Notes under the pieces: generated by a model
The model's input: only the letters and a program-made list of their open reading frames with translations
The model's database searches: none
Told to the model about the DNA's origin: nothing
Made by a program: the position numbers and the translations under genes
NCBI RefSeq assembly: GCF_000024625.1
Contig: NC_013407.1
Coordinates: 310,001 to 374,000 of the forward strand
Origin: Methanocaldococcus vulcanius M7
GTDB lineage: Archaea; AGJL01; Methanococci; Methanococcales; Methanocaldococcaceae
DNA: 64,000 nt
Reading direction: 5' to 3'
Shown here: in pieces, positions 24,709-34,829 of the stretch
How the letters are laid out: every line of letters starts with the position of its first letter
How positions within the stretch are numbered: position 1 is the first letter of the stretch

Positions 24709-25998
24709 ATGGAGTCATATTATGATACAATTCCAAATTTTAGATATTGGGATGTAAATGCATGGAGAAAATATGTTCAAGAGTATATCGTCCCAATGTA
24801 TGAAACTACAAAATGCCTATTAGATTTTAAGAATGAACTTTCTTTTTATGTAGGTATGTCATTAGAAAACGTAAATCAAAGCAATAATTATCTCATGCCT
24901 TTTTTCATTGGGGGAATTGATGAAGAAGGAAATTACAAAGAAAATGCTCTTGCAAAATTAATTTATTTAATGTTTGGAATATATGTTGATGCTAAGGAAT
25001 TTGTTAATACCATGGAATTAACTGGAGAGGAAGGATTAAAGGACATTAAGGTAGAATCTAAGGATATGGACAACTGGCCATTTATTAAGTTCTTGGAGAA
25101 GATAAATAAGCATAGTTTAGAGATTATTAAAAAGTTAAATATTGATGTTCAACCTTCTATTAAAGTTGAGGATATATTAAAAAATCCAGATAAGATTTTA
25201 GATGTTCTAAAAGAGCTTTATAAAGCATGTGTTTCTTTTAATGCAAGTTATAATTACTATACATTTTTTATTTTGAGTTCATATGGAATACATTTTAGAT
25301 ATTTGATTTCAGCATATCCAAAATTAAATGAGCATTTTGAGGAGATAAAAGAGTTTTTAGGATTTTGTCCAATGTTTGTTCCAGATGTTGATAATAGCAC
25401 AATTAAGAAATACTACACCATATTACGTTATGAAAAAGATAGTATTGGAGATAATTTATTTAAGATGCAACTACACTTGTGGAATTCCTTTGAAAAATCT
25501 GAAATTCATGAGGTTTTTAAATATATTGTTGAAAAACCAGAAAACTTGAAAGAGAAATACAAAGAACTTGCTAAAAAATCTATTGGGGAAGAGTTTAAAG
25601 AGATAAATATTGGTGATGAATGCATACATTTATATGAAGATTATTTTTTAATAGTTAATGGGGTATATGTTAATTCAATATCAAGGTCTAGTTATGACGA
25701 ATATTGTCAAGCCCGTGAAAACTGGATGAATGGGATGATTCATTGGAGTGAATTAGAGTTTTATAAAAGACCTATTAAACGTTCATTGCAAATAAAAATT
25801 TACCTTTTTGACTTTTTAGATAAAATTGCTCCTGTTCTATTTTTAAAACTTGCAACGATCTTACCCAGTAAAGTAGGAAAATTTGATAATTATTATTTAA
25901 CACATTTAAAAGATATAATTAACGACGTACCAAATCTAATTTACTATGGCAATTTTTTAGAAGATTATCCAAGTTTGAAATTAGGGAGATTAGAATGA
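24709..25998 (+). CDS. Uncharacterised protein, first gene of a two-gene module
   Basis: A 429-residue, mostly helical, Tyr/Phe-rich, acidic protein with no membrane segment and no motif that I recognise. It starts MESYYDTIPNFRYWDVNAW with GGGGGAAATT upstream, and its stop overlaps the next start (ATGA at 25995), so the two proteins are translationally coupled and probably act together. It sits between nop5 and purM. Its composition does not differ obviously from the chromosome. Confidence 0.7.
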   Translation: MESYYDTIPNFRYWDVNAWRKYVQEYIVPMYETTKCLLDFKNELSFYVGMSLENVNQSNNYLMPFFIGGIDEEGNYKENALAKLIYLMFGIYVDAKEFVNTMELTGEEGLKDIKVESKDMDNWPFIKFLEKINKHSLEIIKKLNIDVQPSIKVEDILKNPDKILDVLKELYKACVSFNASYNYYTFFILSSYGIHFRYLISAYPKLNEHFEEIKEFLGFCPMFVPDVDNSTIKKYYTILRYEKDSIGDNLFKMQLHLWNSFEKSEIHEVFKYIVEKPENLKEKYKELAKKSIGEEFKEINIGDECIHLYEDYFLIVNGVYVNSISRSSYDEYCQARENWMNGMIHWSELEFYKRPIKRSLQIKIYLFDFLDKIAPVLFLKLATILPSKVGKFDNYYLTHLKDIINDVPNLIYYGNFLEDYPSLKLGRLE

Positions 25999-27857
25999 AT
26001 GAAAAAACTTTATTGGAATTAAAGTATGAAGATGAACGTAAAGAAAGAGAAAGAAGAAAAATAACTAATAAAAAACAAAAAGAAAAAGAAAATAAAAGTT
26101 CTCAAATTAAATTTTCAAAACAGGAAGAACTTAAAGAAAAAATTATAATCAAGGAAATAAAATTTTCTGAAATTCCAAAAATTGTTTTTGATGATATAAA
26201 AATAAACTTTAAACATGTTGGTTTAGAAAAAAATCTACTTATACAAAGAGAAAAACTTAATCTAAAACTACCACACATCGAACTAACTAAACCATCTTGT
26301 AAATTTTTAAATAGCTGTGTAGATAAAAACTTTAACATTGCAAAAGCTGAAAATTCTTTTTTAATCCCAAAATTTGGCATAATTCCTTTAAATTATAGAT
26401 TTCTAAAAACTGAAATTGATAAAGATTTTTATAGTGCAAAAGATAAAAACTGCTTATTCATTCCAAATATCGAGATTTTAGAGTCAGAAATTAAATATCC
26501 TCAAAATAAATTAAATAGGGAATATCAACTTCTAAAACTGAATAAAGATATAAAAATGTTTGAGATTCCTAAAATTTCCATTCCAACGAGTCCAATAACT
26601 ATATCTAATTTTAAGGGGATTGAGATGTCTAAAAACTTAGAAATTAAAGGAATTGCTAAGATTAAAGAAGAAGACAAGGAATATGCAATAACAGAAGAAA
26701 TTAAAATAGCAAATACATCTATTCCAAATGAAAATGAAACCAATGAAACAGAAATTGAAATGTCCAAAGATCCTATGGAATTTTTATTTGGTAGCAATAT
26801 TGAAGGGATGAAAAGGGGAGGACCGTTAATTGTTTTATTTAAAGATTATAAAGACGACAGCTACATTCAAACATTTGAAACATTATTATTAAGGATTTGT
26901 AGAGAGAAATATGGAGGAATTCCAAAAGTTAAAAAACTAAGTTTAAAGGAAGATTGGAATAAATATGAGATTGAAAGATACCTCGATGAAGGAAACATTT
27001 TTATTGTAGAGTTGGACTCTAAAGAGGAAATAAATAAAGACAACCTCTCAGATCGATTATGGGCAATATTTTCAAAAGAAAGAGGAATCGTCATCTTTTA
27101 CACAAAATCTGAAAATATCTTTGAAAAATACAAAACAATTCTAAACGAAATAAATTGGACTAAATTAAATTTAAAAGCAAAAATCATTGAAATAATCCCA
27201 AAAAGGTTATCATTTAAAGAAAAAATTAATGTTGCAAAAGCACTTTTTGGTTTTATAGATATAGAAAAGGATGTTCCACCAATCGCTCCAATGGACGCTG
27301 TTCTCAATTTTGCCAAAGAAAAATACAAAGAAAAACTCGAAAAAATCAATAATAAATATTATATAAACTTGGGAATTATAAATGAAGGAGAAAATGAAAG
27401 TGAAGAACACATGAATTTAAAATCCTTTGTTGCCCATTATTTAATCAAAAAACTTGAAAAAGAAGGAAAAATCCCAAAAGAAGATAAGGAAAAAGATTGG
27501 GACTATATTAAAGAAAATATTATAATCACTGAACATTCAAAAGAAGGAAAGAACAATAATCTAATTGTTGACGTTTATTTTGATGATAAAAATGAAAACT
27601 ACGAAATTGAAACATTATTTAAAGAAGGTTTTGGAAAAATACATAAAACATTGGAAAAATATAACCCAAATGAGAAAATTAATATTGTTATTGAAAACAT
27701 AACTGCCTTTTTACATGCAAAGGAATTTTTAAATTTAATAAATCTTATTGAAAAGAAACAAAGATATAAAAACTTAGAAATCAACTTTTACACTCTTGAC
27801 CTAAAAAATAATAAATTAACTGATCTAAAATATTATTACAAAAAAAATAAAAATTAG
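25995..27857 (+). CDS. Uncharacterised protein with a probable PD-(D/E)XK nuclease-like C-terminus
   Basis: A 620-residue protein. Residues 1-60 are a charged coiled coil (ERKERERRKITNKKQKEKE); about 60-255 is a low-complexity Lys/Ile/Pro stretch of short repeats (F-x-I-P-K). About 275-430 is an alpha/beta domain (GPLIVLFKDYKDDS; IFIVELDSKEE; GIVIFYTKSE) that looks ATPase-like but has no P-loop. The last 160 residues show SEEHMNLKSFVAHYL, LIVDVYFDD and ENYEIETLFKEG, the E...D...ExE pattern of restriction-like nucleases. It overlaps the preceding gene by 4 nt. Function unknown. Confidence 0.65.
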   Translation: MNEKTLLELKYEDERKERERRKITNKKQKEKENKSSQIKFSKQEELKEKIIIKEIKFSEIPKIVFDDIKINFKHVGLEKNLLIQREKLNLKLPHIELTKPSCKFLNSCVDKNFNIAKAENSFLIPKFGIIPLNYRFLKTEIDKDFYSAKDKNCLFIPNIEILESEIKYPQNKLNREYQLLKLNKDIKMFEIPKISIPTSPITISNFKGIEMSKNLEIKGIAKIKEEDKEYAITEEIKIANTSIPNENETNETEIEMSKDPMEFLFGSNIEGMKRGGPLIVLFKDYKDDSYIQTFETLLLRICREKYGGIPKVKKLSLKEDWNKYEIERYLDEGNIFIVELDSKEEINKDNLSDRLWAIFSKERGIVIFYTKSENIFEKYKTILNEINWTKLNLKAKIIEIIPKRLSFKEKINVAKALFGFIDIEKDVPPIAPMDAVLNFAKEKYKEKLEKINNKYYINLGIINEGENESEEHMNLKSFVAHYLIKKLEKEGKIPKEDKEKDWDYIKENIIITEHSKEGKNNNLIVDVYFDDKNENYEIETLFKEGFGKIHKTLEKYNPNEKINIVIENITAFLHAKEFLNLINLIEKKQRYKNLEINFYTLDLKNNKLTDLKYYYKKNKN

Positions 27858-27947
27858 ATTAAGAAGCGGTGTGTAAGAGGATTGTATTTATATACTGGTT
27901 ATTTCCTGCCAATAAAAAACTAAAAATATAACAAAAAAGGTGAAATA

Positions 27948-29003
27948 ATGATTACCTATAAGGATGCTGGAGTGGATATATCCCATGAGGATAGAGTGAT
28001 TAAAGCATTGGTTTCACAGATAACATTTAAAAGAAGTGATATAAAACCTGCTGATCTTGGCTTACATTATGCTGGAGCAGTTGAGTTTGGAGATTATTAT
28101 CTGGTGTTATCTACTGATGGTGTTGGAAGTAAGATGATTGTTGCAGAGATGGCAAATAAGTTCGATACTGTTGGAATTGACATGATCGCTATGAATGTAA
28201 ATGATGCAATCTGTATCGGTGCGGAGCCAGTTGCTTTGGTTGATTATTTGGCAGTTGGGCATATAACTGAAGAAATAGCGGAGCAGATTGGAAAAGGACT
28301 GAATGAGGGAGCTAAGGAAGCGAATATAAATATTGTTGGTGGAGAGACAGCTACACTACCAGACATGATCAAGGGCATAGATCTGGCTGGAACTGTCTTA
28401 GCAATAGTTAAAAAGGATGAAATAATAACTGGGAAGGATGTTAAGCCAGGAGATCTGATCGTTGGTTTGAGAAGCTCTGGAATACATAGTAATGGTTTAT
28501 CATTGGCAAGGAAGGTGTTTTTTGATATAGCCAAGTTAAACATCAATGATAAACTTTCCTATGGAAAGACCGTTGCTGAAGAGCTTTTAACTCCAACAAG
28601 GATATATGTAAAGCCAGTTTTAGAGATGATTAGGGATGAGGAGATATATGTTAAGGGCTTAGCACATATAACAGGAGGAAGTTTTAGAAAGCTTAAACGG
28701 CTAAATGATAAAGTTGTATACTATATAAACGATCTTCCTGAGCCCCTTCCAATATTTAAGGAAATTCAGAGATTGGGTAATGTTCCAGATGAAGAGATGT
28801 TTAGAACGTTTAATATGGGAGTTGGATTTTGTGTTATTGTTGGTAGTGAGGAGGAAGCTGAGAAAGTTATAAAAATATCTGATAAGTATGGAATCTCTGC
28901 GAAGATCGTTGGAGAGGTTGTAGATGAAGTAAATATTAATAATAAAAAAATTAAAAGTGGAGCGGTTGTAGATTATAATGGAAAGCATATCCTCCTAAAA
29001 TAA
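27948..29003 (+). CDS. purM: Phosphoribosylformylglycinamidine cyclo-ligase
   Basis: A 351-residue PurM that closes the imidazole ring to AIR in purine synthesis. MITYKDAGVDIS, LSTDGVGSKM, NVNDAICIGAEP, VGGETATLPDM and GLAHITGGSFRK are family motifs. GGTGAAATA precedes the ATG, and a TATA-like ATTTATATACT lies at 27885-27895. It is followed 80 nt later by purF. Confidence 0.95.
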   Translation: MITYKDAGVDISHEDRVIKALVSQITFKRSDIKPADLGLHYAGAVEFGDYYLVLSTDGVGSKMIVAEMANKFDTVGIDMIAMNVNDAICIGAEPVALVDYLAVGHITEEIAEQIGKGLNEGAKEANINIVGGETATLPDMIKGIDLAGTVLAIVKKDEIITGKDVKPGDLIVGLRSSGIHSNGLSLARKVFFDIAKLNINDKLSYGKTVAEELLTPTRIYVKPVLEMIRDEEIYVKGLAHITGGSFRKLKRLNDKVVYYINDLPEPLPIFKEIQRLGNVPDEEMFRTFNMGVGFCVIVGSEEEAEKVIKISDKYGISAKIVGEVVDEVNINNKKIKSGAVVDYNGKHILLK

Positions 29004-29083
29004 AGGATTCAAGAATTGAGTGTAATCTTATAACAAAAATAAAAAAATAAAAAAGAAAATAAAAATCATAAAAGGGAATCAAT

Positions 29084-30502
29084 ATGTGTGGGATATTTGG
29101 AATCTACTCCTTCGAGAGAATAAATGTTGCTAAGAAAATATACTATGGATTATTCGCACTACAACACAGAGGACAGGAAGGAGCAGGGATTGCCACAAGT
29201 GATGGGAGAAACATCCATCATTATAAAAATATTGGTCTCGTTACGGATGTTTTTAGGGATGATGTTCTCCAAAATCTCTTTGGTTATATTGGGATAGGGC
29301 ATGTAAGATACTCAACAACCGGAGGAAAAGCGGTAGAAAATTGTCAACCCTTTGTAGTAAAAAGCTCCTTTGGAAATATTGCAATAGCACATAATGGAGA
29401 TCTTGTTAACTCCAATGAACTAAGGATGGACTTAGAAAAAAAAGGACATATATTCACTTCTTCAACCGACTCAGAAGTGATCGCTCAATTATTAGTAAGG
29501 GAACTGTTAAAAACATCTGATAAAATTGAGGCAATAAAAAACACTCTAAAAAAATTAATAGGGGCTTATTCTCTCCTAATAATGTTTAACGATTCGTTAA
29601 TTGCGGTTAGAGATCCTTGGGGTTTTAAACCTTTATGTATTGGGAGAGATGATGAGAACATCTACATCTCTTCTGAGGACTGTGCTTTAACAACCCTTGA
29701 TGCAGAGTTTGTAAAAGATCTTGAACCAGGAGAAATCATTGAAATAAAGGATGGAGGAGAAATATCTTCCTATAAGTTAGATTTTGATGTTCCTGAGTAT
29801 ATGTCGATAGATGTTGATGTTCCTTCAATTTACAAGGGAGCTACAACATGCATGTTTGAGTATGTATATTTTGCAAGGCCTGATTCAACTATCGACGGCA
29901 TTAGCGTTTACAAGGTTAGAAAAAGGATAGGAAAGATATTGGCTAAGGAACATCCTGTAGAAGCAGATGTCGTTTCTCCAATTCCTGATTCAGGAGTTGC
30001 ATTTGCTTTAGGATTTTCAGAGGGTTCAAAAATCCCTTACTATGAGGGATTAATAAAGAACAGATACGTTGGAAGAACATTCATCCTCCCCTCACAAAAC
30101 GAGAGAGAATTAGCAGTAAGATTAAAATTAAGCCCAGTAAAAAGCGTATTGGAAGGGAAGAGGGTAGTGTTGGTAGATGATAGTGTAGTTAGAGGAACAA
30201 CTTCTCGAAGGATTGTAAATATGGTTAGAAAAGCAGGAGCGAAGGAAGTGCATTTGAGAATTGGGAGTCCAAAGATCATTTCTCCATGCTATTATGGAAT
30301 AGATATGGCTACCAAAAAGGAATTAATTGCCTCAAATAAAACAGAGGAAGAGATTGGAAAAAAGATTGGAGTCGAGTCAATTGGCTATTTATCATTAGAG
30401 GGATTAATAAAAGCAATTGGTAGAAAAGATTTATGTCTGGCTTGCATCACTGGAAAATATCCAACTGATATAAATTTTGAAAAAATAGCAAAACGATTAT
30501 AG
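29084..30502 (+). CDS. purF: Amidophosphoribosyltransferase
   Basis: A 472-residue enzyme for the first step of purine synthesis. It starts [13 protein letters not shown], so Cys2 becomes the N-terminal glutaminase nucleophile with no propeptide. [16 protein letters not shown], and the PRPP loop [17 protein letters not shown] (about 362-378) are present. Late cysteines (SPCYYG, LCLAC) could hold an Fe-S cluster as in the Bacillus type. It is in line with purM. Confidence 0.95.
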   Translation: MCGIFGIYSFERINVAKKIYYGLFALQHRGQEGAGIATSDGRNIHHYKNIGLVTDVFRDDVLQNLFGYIGIGHVRYSTTGGKAVENCQPFVVKSSFGNIAIAHNGDLVNSNELRMDLEKKGHIFTSSTDSEVIAQLLVRELLKTSDKIEAIKNTLKKLIGAYSLLIMFNDSLIAVRDPWGFKPLCIGRDDENIYISSEDCALTTLDAEFVKDLEPGEIIEIKDGGEISSYKLDFDVPEYMSIDVDVPSIYKGATTCMFEYVYFARPDSTIDGISVYKVRKRIGKILAKEHPVEADVVSPIPDSGVAFALGFSEGSKIPYYEGLIKNRYVGRTFILPSQNERELAVRLKLSPVKSVLEGKRVVLVDDSVVRGTTSRRIVNMVRKAGAKEVHLRIGSPKIISPCYYGIDMATKKELIASNKTEEEIGKKIGVESIGYLSLEGLIKAIGRKDLCLACITGKYPTDINFEKIAKRL

Positions 30503-30573
30503 TGTTTTATTTAGGCGGATGAATTTTTATTTCTATTTTTGGCTCTTTTTAATTATTTATTTTAATTTTTTAA

Positions 30574-30747
30574 TTATTTATGTTTGGGGTGTATTAAATG
30601 TCCTACAATTACTACCATAGCTATTATTGTCAAATTTAAGAGCATATTAACGTCTATATAATTATTCCATATCAAATAAGCGTTTATGACAGCAACTACA
30701 ACTGTAATTGTCCATAAAACCTCTCCAACAATCTTTTTATTTTTCAT
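30574..30747 (-). CDS. Small two-helix membrane protein
   Basis: A 57-residue frame: MKNKKIVGEVLWTITVVVAV, then a second helix LLNLTIIAMVVIVGHL and a basic tail HPKHK. Two predicted helices separated by a short polar turn WNNYIDVN. No strong SD is visible upstream. It is the only plausible gene in the 395-bp space between purF and hcgB. Function unknown. Confidence 0.5.
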   Translation of the reverse strand: MKNKKIVGEVLWTITVVVAVINAYLIWNNYIDVNMLLNLTIIAMVVIVGHLIHPKHK

Positions 30748-30897
30748 ATTTTCCCATATTACCGATCTATTACTAATTTTAATTAGTTATATATTTATAG
30801 TTATTATTTATAAGTTTTTACCTTTCTTAAAACTTCCTTTAAATCTTAAAAATGATTATGAGATAGTTATGGAATGCCATACTGAGGTGGTTGCAAA

Positions 30898-31374
30898 ATG
30901 GAAGAAATCATTAAAAGGGCATATTTAGAATCGTTAGATGGGAGAAGATTCGGAGATAAAAAAGAAGAAGTAGAGAAGATTAGAGAAAAGATACTTTCTG
31001 CTAAAAAGATTGTAGTTGCCACAAACAACCAAAAGAAATTTAACATAATAAAGGACATTATTTCAAAAATATGTAATGCCACTATAACAATGATAGATAT
31101 AGATACAAGATTTGCTGATTTAACAAGAGTTCCGGCACTGAATAAAGGATTAATGGCATTAGATACTGAAACGGCAGATTTAGTGATTGCAAGAGGTCGA
31201 CTTGGAGTTCCTGGTTCAGGATCAATGCTTGTAATATTAGATGGAAAGGGAAGAATTTTAACGGCCTCTCTCTCCCCTTCCTCAATAGTTCATAGAGAGA
31301 ATATAGAAGATAGGATAAAAAAAGAAATCATAGAAGCACTGAGTAGGATCGGGATAAACTTAGAAAAGTATTAA
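30898..31374 (+). CDS. hcgB: HcgB, FeGP cofactor biosynthesis guanylyltransferase
   Basis: A 158-residue DUF3236 protein. HcgB joins GMP to the guanylylpyridinol precursor of the iron cofactor of [Fe]-hydrogenase (Hmd). Recognisable parts are KKIVVATNNQKKFNIIKDII, IDIDTRFADLTRVPALNKG and VIARGRLGVPGSGSMLVI. AGGTGG precedes the ATG. It is followed by hcgC and mdh, the order I recall for MJ0488-MJ0490. Confidence 0.88.
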   Translation: MEEIIKRAYLESLDGRRFGDKKEEVEKIREKILSAKKIVVATNNQKKFNIIKDIISKICNATITMIDIDTRFADLTRVPALNKGLMALDTETADLVIARGRLGVPGSGSMLVILDGKGRILTASLSPSSIVHRENIEDRIKKEIIEALSRIGINLEKY

Positions 31375-31546
31375 AACCAAAAAACTATGAAGTTAGAATA
31401 AAGAGAATAAATGAAGAAAAATAAAAATGAGTAATATTTAAAAATCTAAAAGGCAATTTAAAAGATAATGAAAAATAAAAATTAAAAAATAAAAGGGGAA
31501 TAAATGATTAGTATATTTTACAAGAGACGATTTGGAGTGTGAAATT

Positions 31547-32338
31547 ATGAAATATGGAATAACTGAACTGGTTAAAACGATTGATACTAAAACAAGGGTT
31601 GTAGATGTTATAAATGAAATAGCCAAGAAAAAATATCACGCAATTAGAGATTTTTTAGAAGGAGAGGAGTTTAAAGAAGTTGTTATATTTGGGGTATATT
31701 TATGGGGAAACTACACTGCTCAGATGATTTCCAAATATGCAGATAAAGTTTACTTAGTGGATATTCATGAATTTATGAAAGGATTTGTTCCAAATAACAA
31801 TAATATTAAATTTTTGAGTTTAAATGACTTTAAATTAAAATGTATGAGAAAAGAGGTAAATCCCGACTTAATAATCGATTTAACAGGATTAGGCGGGTTA
31901 GATAAGGATTTCTTATCCAAATTCACGCCAGAGGTTTTTATAATAGAAGATCCAAGGGGAGTTTTTGATGTTGATATTTATGAGGTGGATGATACATATG
32001 ATAGGATTTCTCCGTTCATTAACAACGCAAAGATTGGTATTTTGAAAACATACAGAAAGGCAAGAGTGTCTAAAACCTCAGGAACGATGACATTAACGAT
32101 CGATACAATAGTTGACGCTTCGAGGGAAATAACATCGTTAGATGGCGTTTTATATGCAATTCCTAATTTAAGATATTATGAAGGAATATTATTCCACGAA
32201 AATGACACCCACAAATTTTTATCTGAAATTTCACAGCCAGCAATTACAATAAGCACATTAAATGATGTTTTAGATAAGGCAGAAAAGATTTTATCCAAAA
32301 ATATGGATCTCGTTTATTCTTTTATCGAAGAAATTTAA
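31547..32338 (+). CDS. hcgC: HcgC, FeGP cofactor biosynthesis methyltransferase
   Basis: A 263-residue DUF1188 protein. HcgC methylates the pyridinol ring C3 using SAM. A Rossmann strand EVVIFGVYLWGNYTAQMI, DKVYLVDIHEFM, and PDLIIDLTGLGGLD form the SAM region; VSKTSGTMTLTIDTIVDAS is a conserved late block. I chose the ATG at 31547 (GTGAAATT upstream) over the TTG at 31532. It presumably works with HcgB next door. Confidence 0.88.
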   Translation: MKYGITELVKTIDTKTRVVDVINEIAKKKYHAIRDFLEGEEFKEVVIFGVYLWGNYTAQMISKYADKVYLVDIHEFMKGFVPNNNNIKFLSLNDFKLKCMRKEVNPDLIIDLTGLGGLDKDFLSKFTPEVFIIEDPRGVFDVDIYEVDDTYDRISPFINNAKIGILKTYRKARVSKTSGTMTLTIDTIVDASREITSLDGVLYAIPNLRYYEGILFHENDTHKFLSEISQPAITISTLNDVLDKAEKILSKNMDLVYSFIEEI

Positions 32339-32450
32339 ATTTTTCAAATTTTTAAAATAATTCAAAATATAAAAATAAAAAAATAAAACGAATAATTACA
32401 GATAAGCATATAAGAATATGTAATTTTACAATCTTTTTTGAGGGGAAATT

Positions 32451-33392
32451 ATGAAAGTTTCGATAATAGGAGCATCAGGTAGAGTCGGCAGTGCAACAGC
32501 CCTACTTTTAGCAAAAGAACCATTTATGAAGGACTTAGTTTTAATAGGGAGGAAAAAATCAAAAAATAAATTAGAAGGATTAAAGAGAGATATATACGAT
32601 GCATTAGCAGGATCGAGAAGCGATGCAAACATCTTCGTTGGAACAGATGATGATTTGAAAATAGTTGATGAGAGCGATGTAGTAATAATAACAAGTGGCG
32701 TTCCAAGAACTGAAGGAATGAGCAGAATGGATTTAGCAAAAATAAACGCAAAAATTGTGGGAAATTATGCAAAAAAAATATCCGAAATATGCGATACTAA
32801 ACTATTTATCATAACAAATCCCGTAGATGTTATGACATACAAAGCACTCATTGATTCAAAATATGAGAGAAATAATGTATTTGGCCTTGGAACTCATCTT
32901 GATTCATTAAGATTTAAAGTAGCAATTGCCAAATTTTTTGGAGTCCATATAGATGAAGTTAGAACGAGGATAATAGGAGAACATGGAGACAGCATGGTGC
33001 CTCTGCTAAGTGCTACATCGATCGGAGGAATTCCTATCCAAAAATTTGAAAAATTTAAAGATCTTCCAATAAAAGAGATAATTGAAGACGTAAAAACGAA
33101 AGGAGAGCAAATAATAAGATTAAAAGGAGGATCAGAATTTGGTCCTGCCGCTGCAATCTTAAATGTAGTAGGGTGCATAGTGAACAATGAAAAAAGATTA
33201 TTAACATTATCTGCATATGTGAATGGAGAATTTGACGGAATTAGAGATGTATGTATAGGAGTTCCTGTGAAAATAGGAAGAGATGGGATTGAAGAAGTGG
33301 TTTCAATAGATCTTGATAAAGATGAGATAGAAGCGTTTAGAAAATCAGCTGAGATTATCAAAAAATACTGTGAAGAGGTAAAATTTATTTAA
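32451..33392 (+). CDS. mdh: L-malate/lactate dehydrogenase family, archaeal malate dehydrogenase
   Basis: A 313-residue NAD(P)-dependent dehydrogenase. VSIIGASGRVGSATALLLAK is the dinucleotide loop, followed by the substrate-loop SGVPRTEGMSRMDLAK, LFIITNPVDVMTYKA, and the catalytic His in RIIGEHGDSMVPLLS. The Arg in the active loop (PRTEGMSR) fits malate rather than lactate. M. jannaschii MJ0490 has the same neighbours. Confidence 0.92.
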   Translation: MKVSIIGASGRVGSATALLLAKEPFMKDLVLIGRKKSKNKLEGLKRDIYDALAGSRSDANIFVGTDDDLKIVDESDVVIITSGVPRTEGMSRMDLAKINAKIVGNYAKKISEICDTKLFIITNPVDVMTYKALIDSKYERNNVFGLGTHLDSLRFKVAIAKFFGVHIDEVRTRIIGEHGDSMVPLLSATSIGGIPIQKFEKFKDLPIKEIIEDVKTKGEQIIRLKGGSEFGPAAAILNVVGCIVNNEKRLLTLSAYVNGEFDGIRDVCIGVPVKIGRDGIEEVVSIDLDKDEIEAFRKSAEIIKKYCEEVKFI

Positions 33393-33405
33393 TAGGTGAA
33401 TGAAC

Positions 33406-33840
33406 ATGTGGAAAGCGGATATTGGAAAGTTGATGTATTCATTAAAGGCGTTTAGAGGATCGAAACCTCTATTTGAGACAGATAATCTTTTAATGGTAAA
33501 AGGTGTTTGTAGAGATACAACCGTTGAATCGCATAAAAATATAAAGGACTATTTAATTGAAAAGTTAAAACAAGAGGGGTTTGAGATAGTTGAAGATGTA
33601 GAGGAAATAGACACATTTGTCAGCAGGATAAATGAAATTTTTAAAGAAAACCCAATATTTCCAGATACATTCGGATTTGAAAAGATGAAAGAGAGTTTTG
33701 AGATGATCGGATGTAATTGCGATTATGCCATTGCAAAGAAAGGAAACATAATGGTGGGAATATCAATGTATTTCGATAAAAAAATAAAAAATCCGAAATT
33801 TATAGAGGTTTTAGGAGTATTAATACCCAAAAAGGCCTGA
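33406..33840 (+). CDS. DUF2120 protein
   Basis: A 144-residue methanogen protein starting MWKADIGKLMYSLKAFRGSK. I place the start at the ATG 33406, 6 nt after GGTGA; the ATG at 33400 is too close. Two Cys occur in CNCDY. It is only found beside mdh/hcg genes as far as I recall. No function is known. Confidence 0.75.
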   Translation: MWKADIGKLMYSLKAFRGSKPLFETDNLLMVKGVCRDTTVESHKNIKDYLIEKLKQEGFEIVEDVEEIDTFVSRINEIFKENPIFPDTFGFEKMKESFEMIGCNCDYAIAKKGNIMVGISMYFDKKIKNPKFIEVLGVLIPKKA

Positions 33841-33902
33841 ACTAAAAATAAAAAAGTAAGAAAACAGAAGAATATCTATCTTGTTCATTTGGAGGTCTCA
33901 AC

Positions 33903-34742
33903 ATGTTCATTCCAGGGCATATAACTGGATTCTTCGCAGGATACCGCTCAAAAAATATACTAAAAACCGGATCCATCGGTGCAGGGATAACAGTAAATAA
34001 GGGAGTGAAGATAGAACTACAAGAAGGAGATGGAAAGATATTTTACAACGGAAAAAAGATAAAGATCTGTCCCGTAGAGAAAGTTATTCAGCAATATAAA
34101 AAATTAGGATATATTGGAAATCATGATATAAAATTTTCAGCTGATTTTCCACTTGGAAGTGGATTAGGCATGTCAGGAGGATGTGCCCTCTCATTATCAA
34201 AAGAATTATTCAAAAATCAAAATAAAATTCAAAATAATCTAAATCTAAATCCAATAGATTGTGTAAAAATAGCCCACATAAGTGAAGTTGAATGTGGGAC
34301 AGGACTTGGAGATGTTATTGCTCAACACATCAAAGGTTTTGTGATAAGAAAATCCCCAGGTTTTCCAATAAACGTTAAAAAAATCACGAATATAGGAGAT
34401 GAATACTACGTGATAGTAGAGATATTTGGACAAAAAGAAACAAAAGAAACCCTCTCAAACCCAGAAGTGATGAAGAGAATTAATGAAATAGGAAAATCCT
34501 GCCTTAACTCTCTATTAAAAAATCCAACCCTTGAAAATTTCATGAAATTATCTTTAAAATTTGCAATTGATTCTCAACTGATCAATGACAGGATATTATC
34601 AATCTGTGAGGACTTAAAATTTACAGTTGGTGCCTCTCAATCAATGTTAGGAAATACCTTATTCTGCATATCAAAAAAAGAAACACTAAATGATGCACTA
34701 TCTATTTTAAACAACCCCATCGTTTGTAAAATATACCCATAA
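33903..34742 (+). CDS. Pantoate kinase
   Basis: A 279-residue GHMP kinase that makes 4-phosphopantoate in the archaeal CoA pathway. It opens with PGHITGFFAGYRSKN, has the ATP loop PLGSGLGMSGGCALS at about 82-96, and VECGTGLGDVIAQ after it. This set, and the lack of mevalonate or homoserine kinase motifs, matches archaeal PoK. GGAGG precedes the ATG. Confidence 0.88.
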   Translation: MFIPGHITGFFAGYRSKNILKTGSIGAGITVNKGVKIELQEGDGKIFYNGKKIKICPVEKVIQQYKKLGYIGNHDIKFSADFPLGSGLGMSGGCALSLSKELFKNQNKIQNNLNLNPIDCVKIAHISEVECGTGLGDVIAQHIKGFVIRKSPGFPINVKKITNIGDEYYVIVEIFGQKETKETLSNPEVMKRINEIGKSCLNSLLKNPTLENFMKLSLKFAIDSQLINDRILSICEDLKFTVGASQSMLGNTLFCISKKETLNDALSILNNPIVCKIYP

Positions 34743-34829
34743 ACTAAAATTAAAAATTAATATAAAATAATTGGATTAAAGATTGTATTAAAATTTAAAA
34801 AATTTAAAATAGATTTAAAGGGTGATGAC

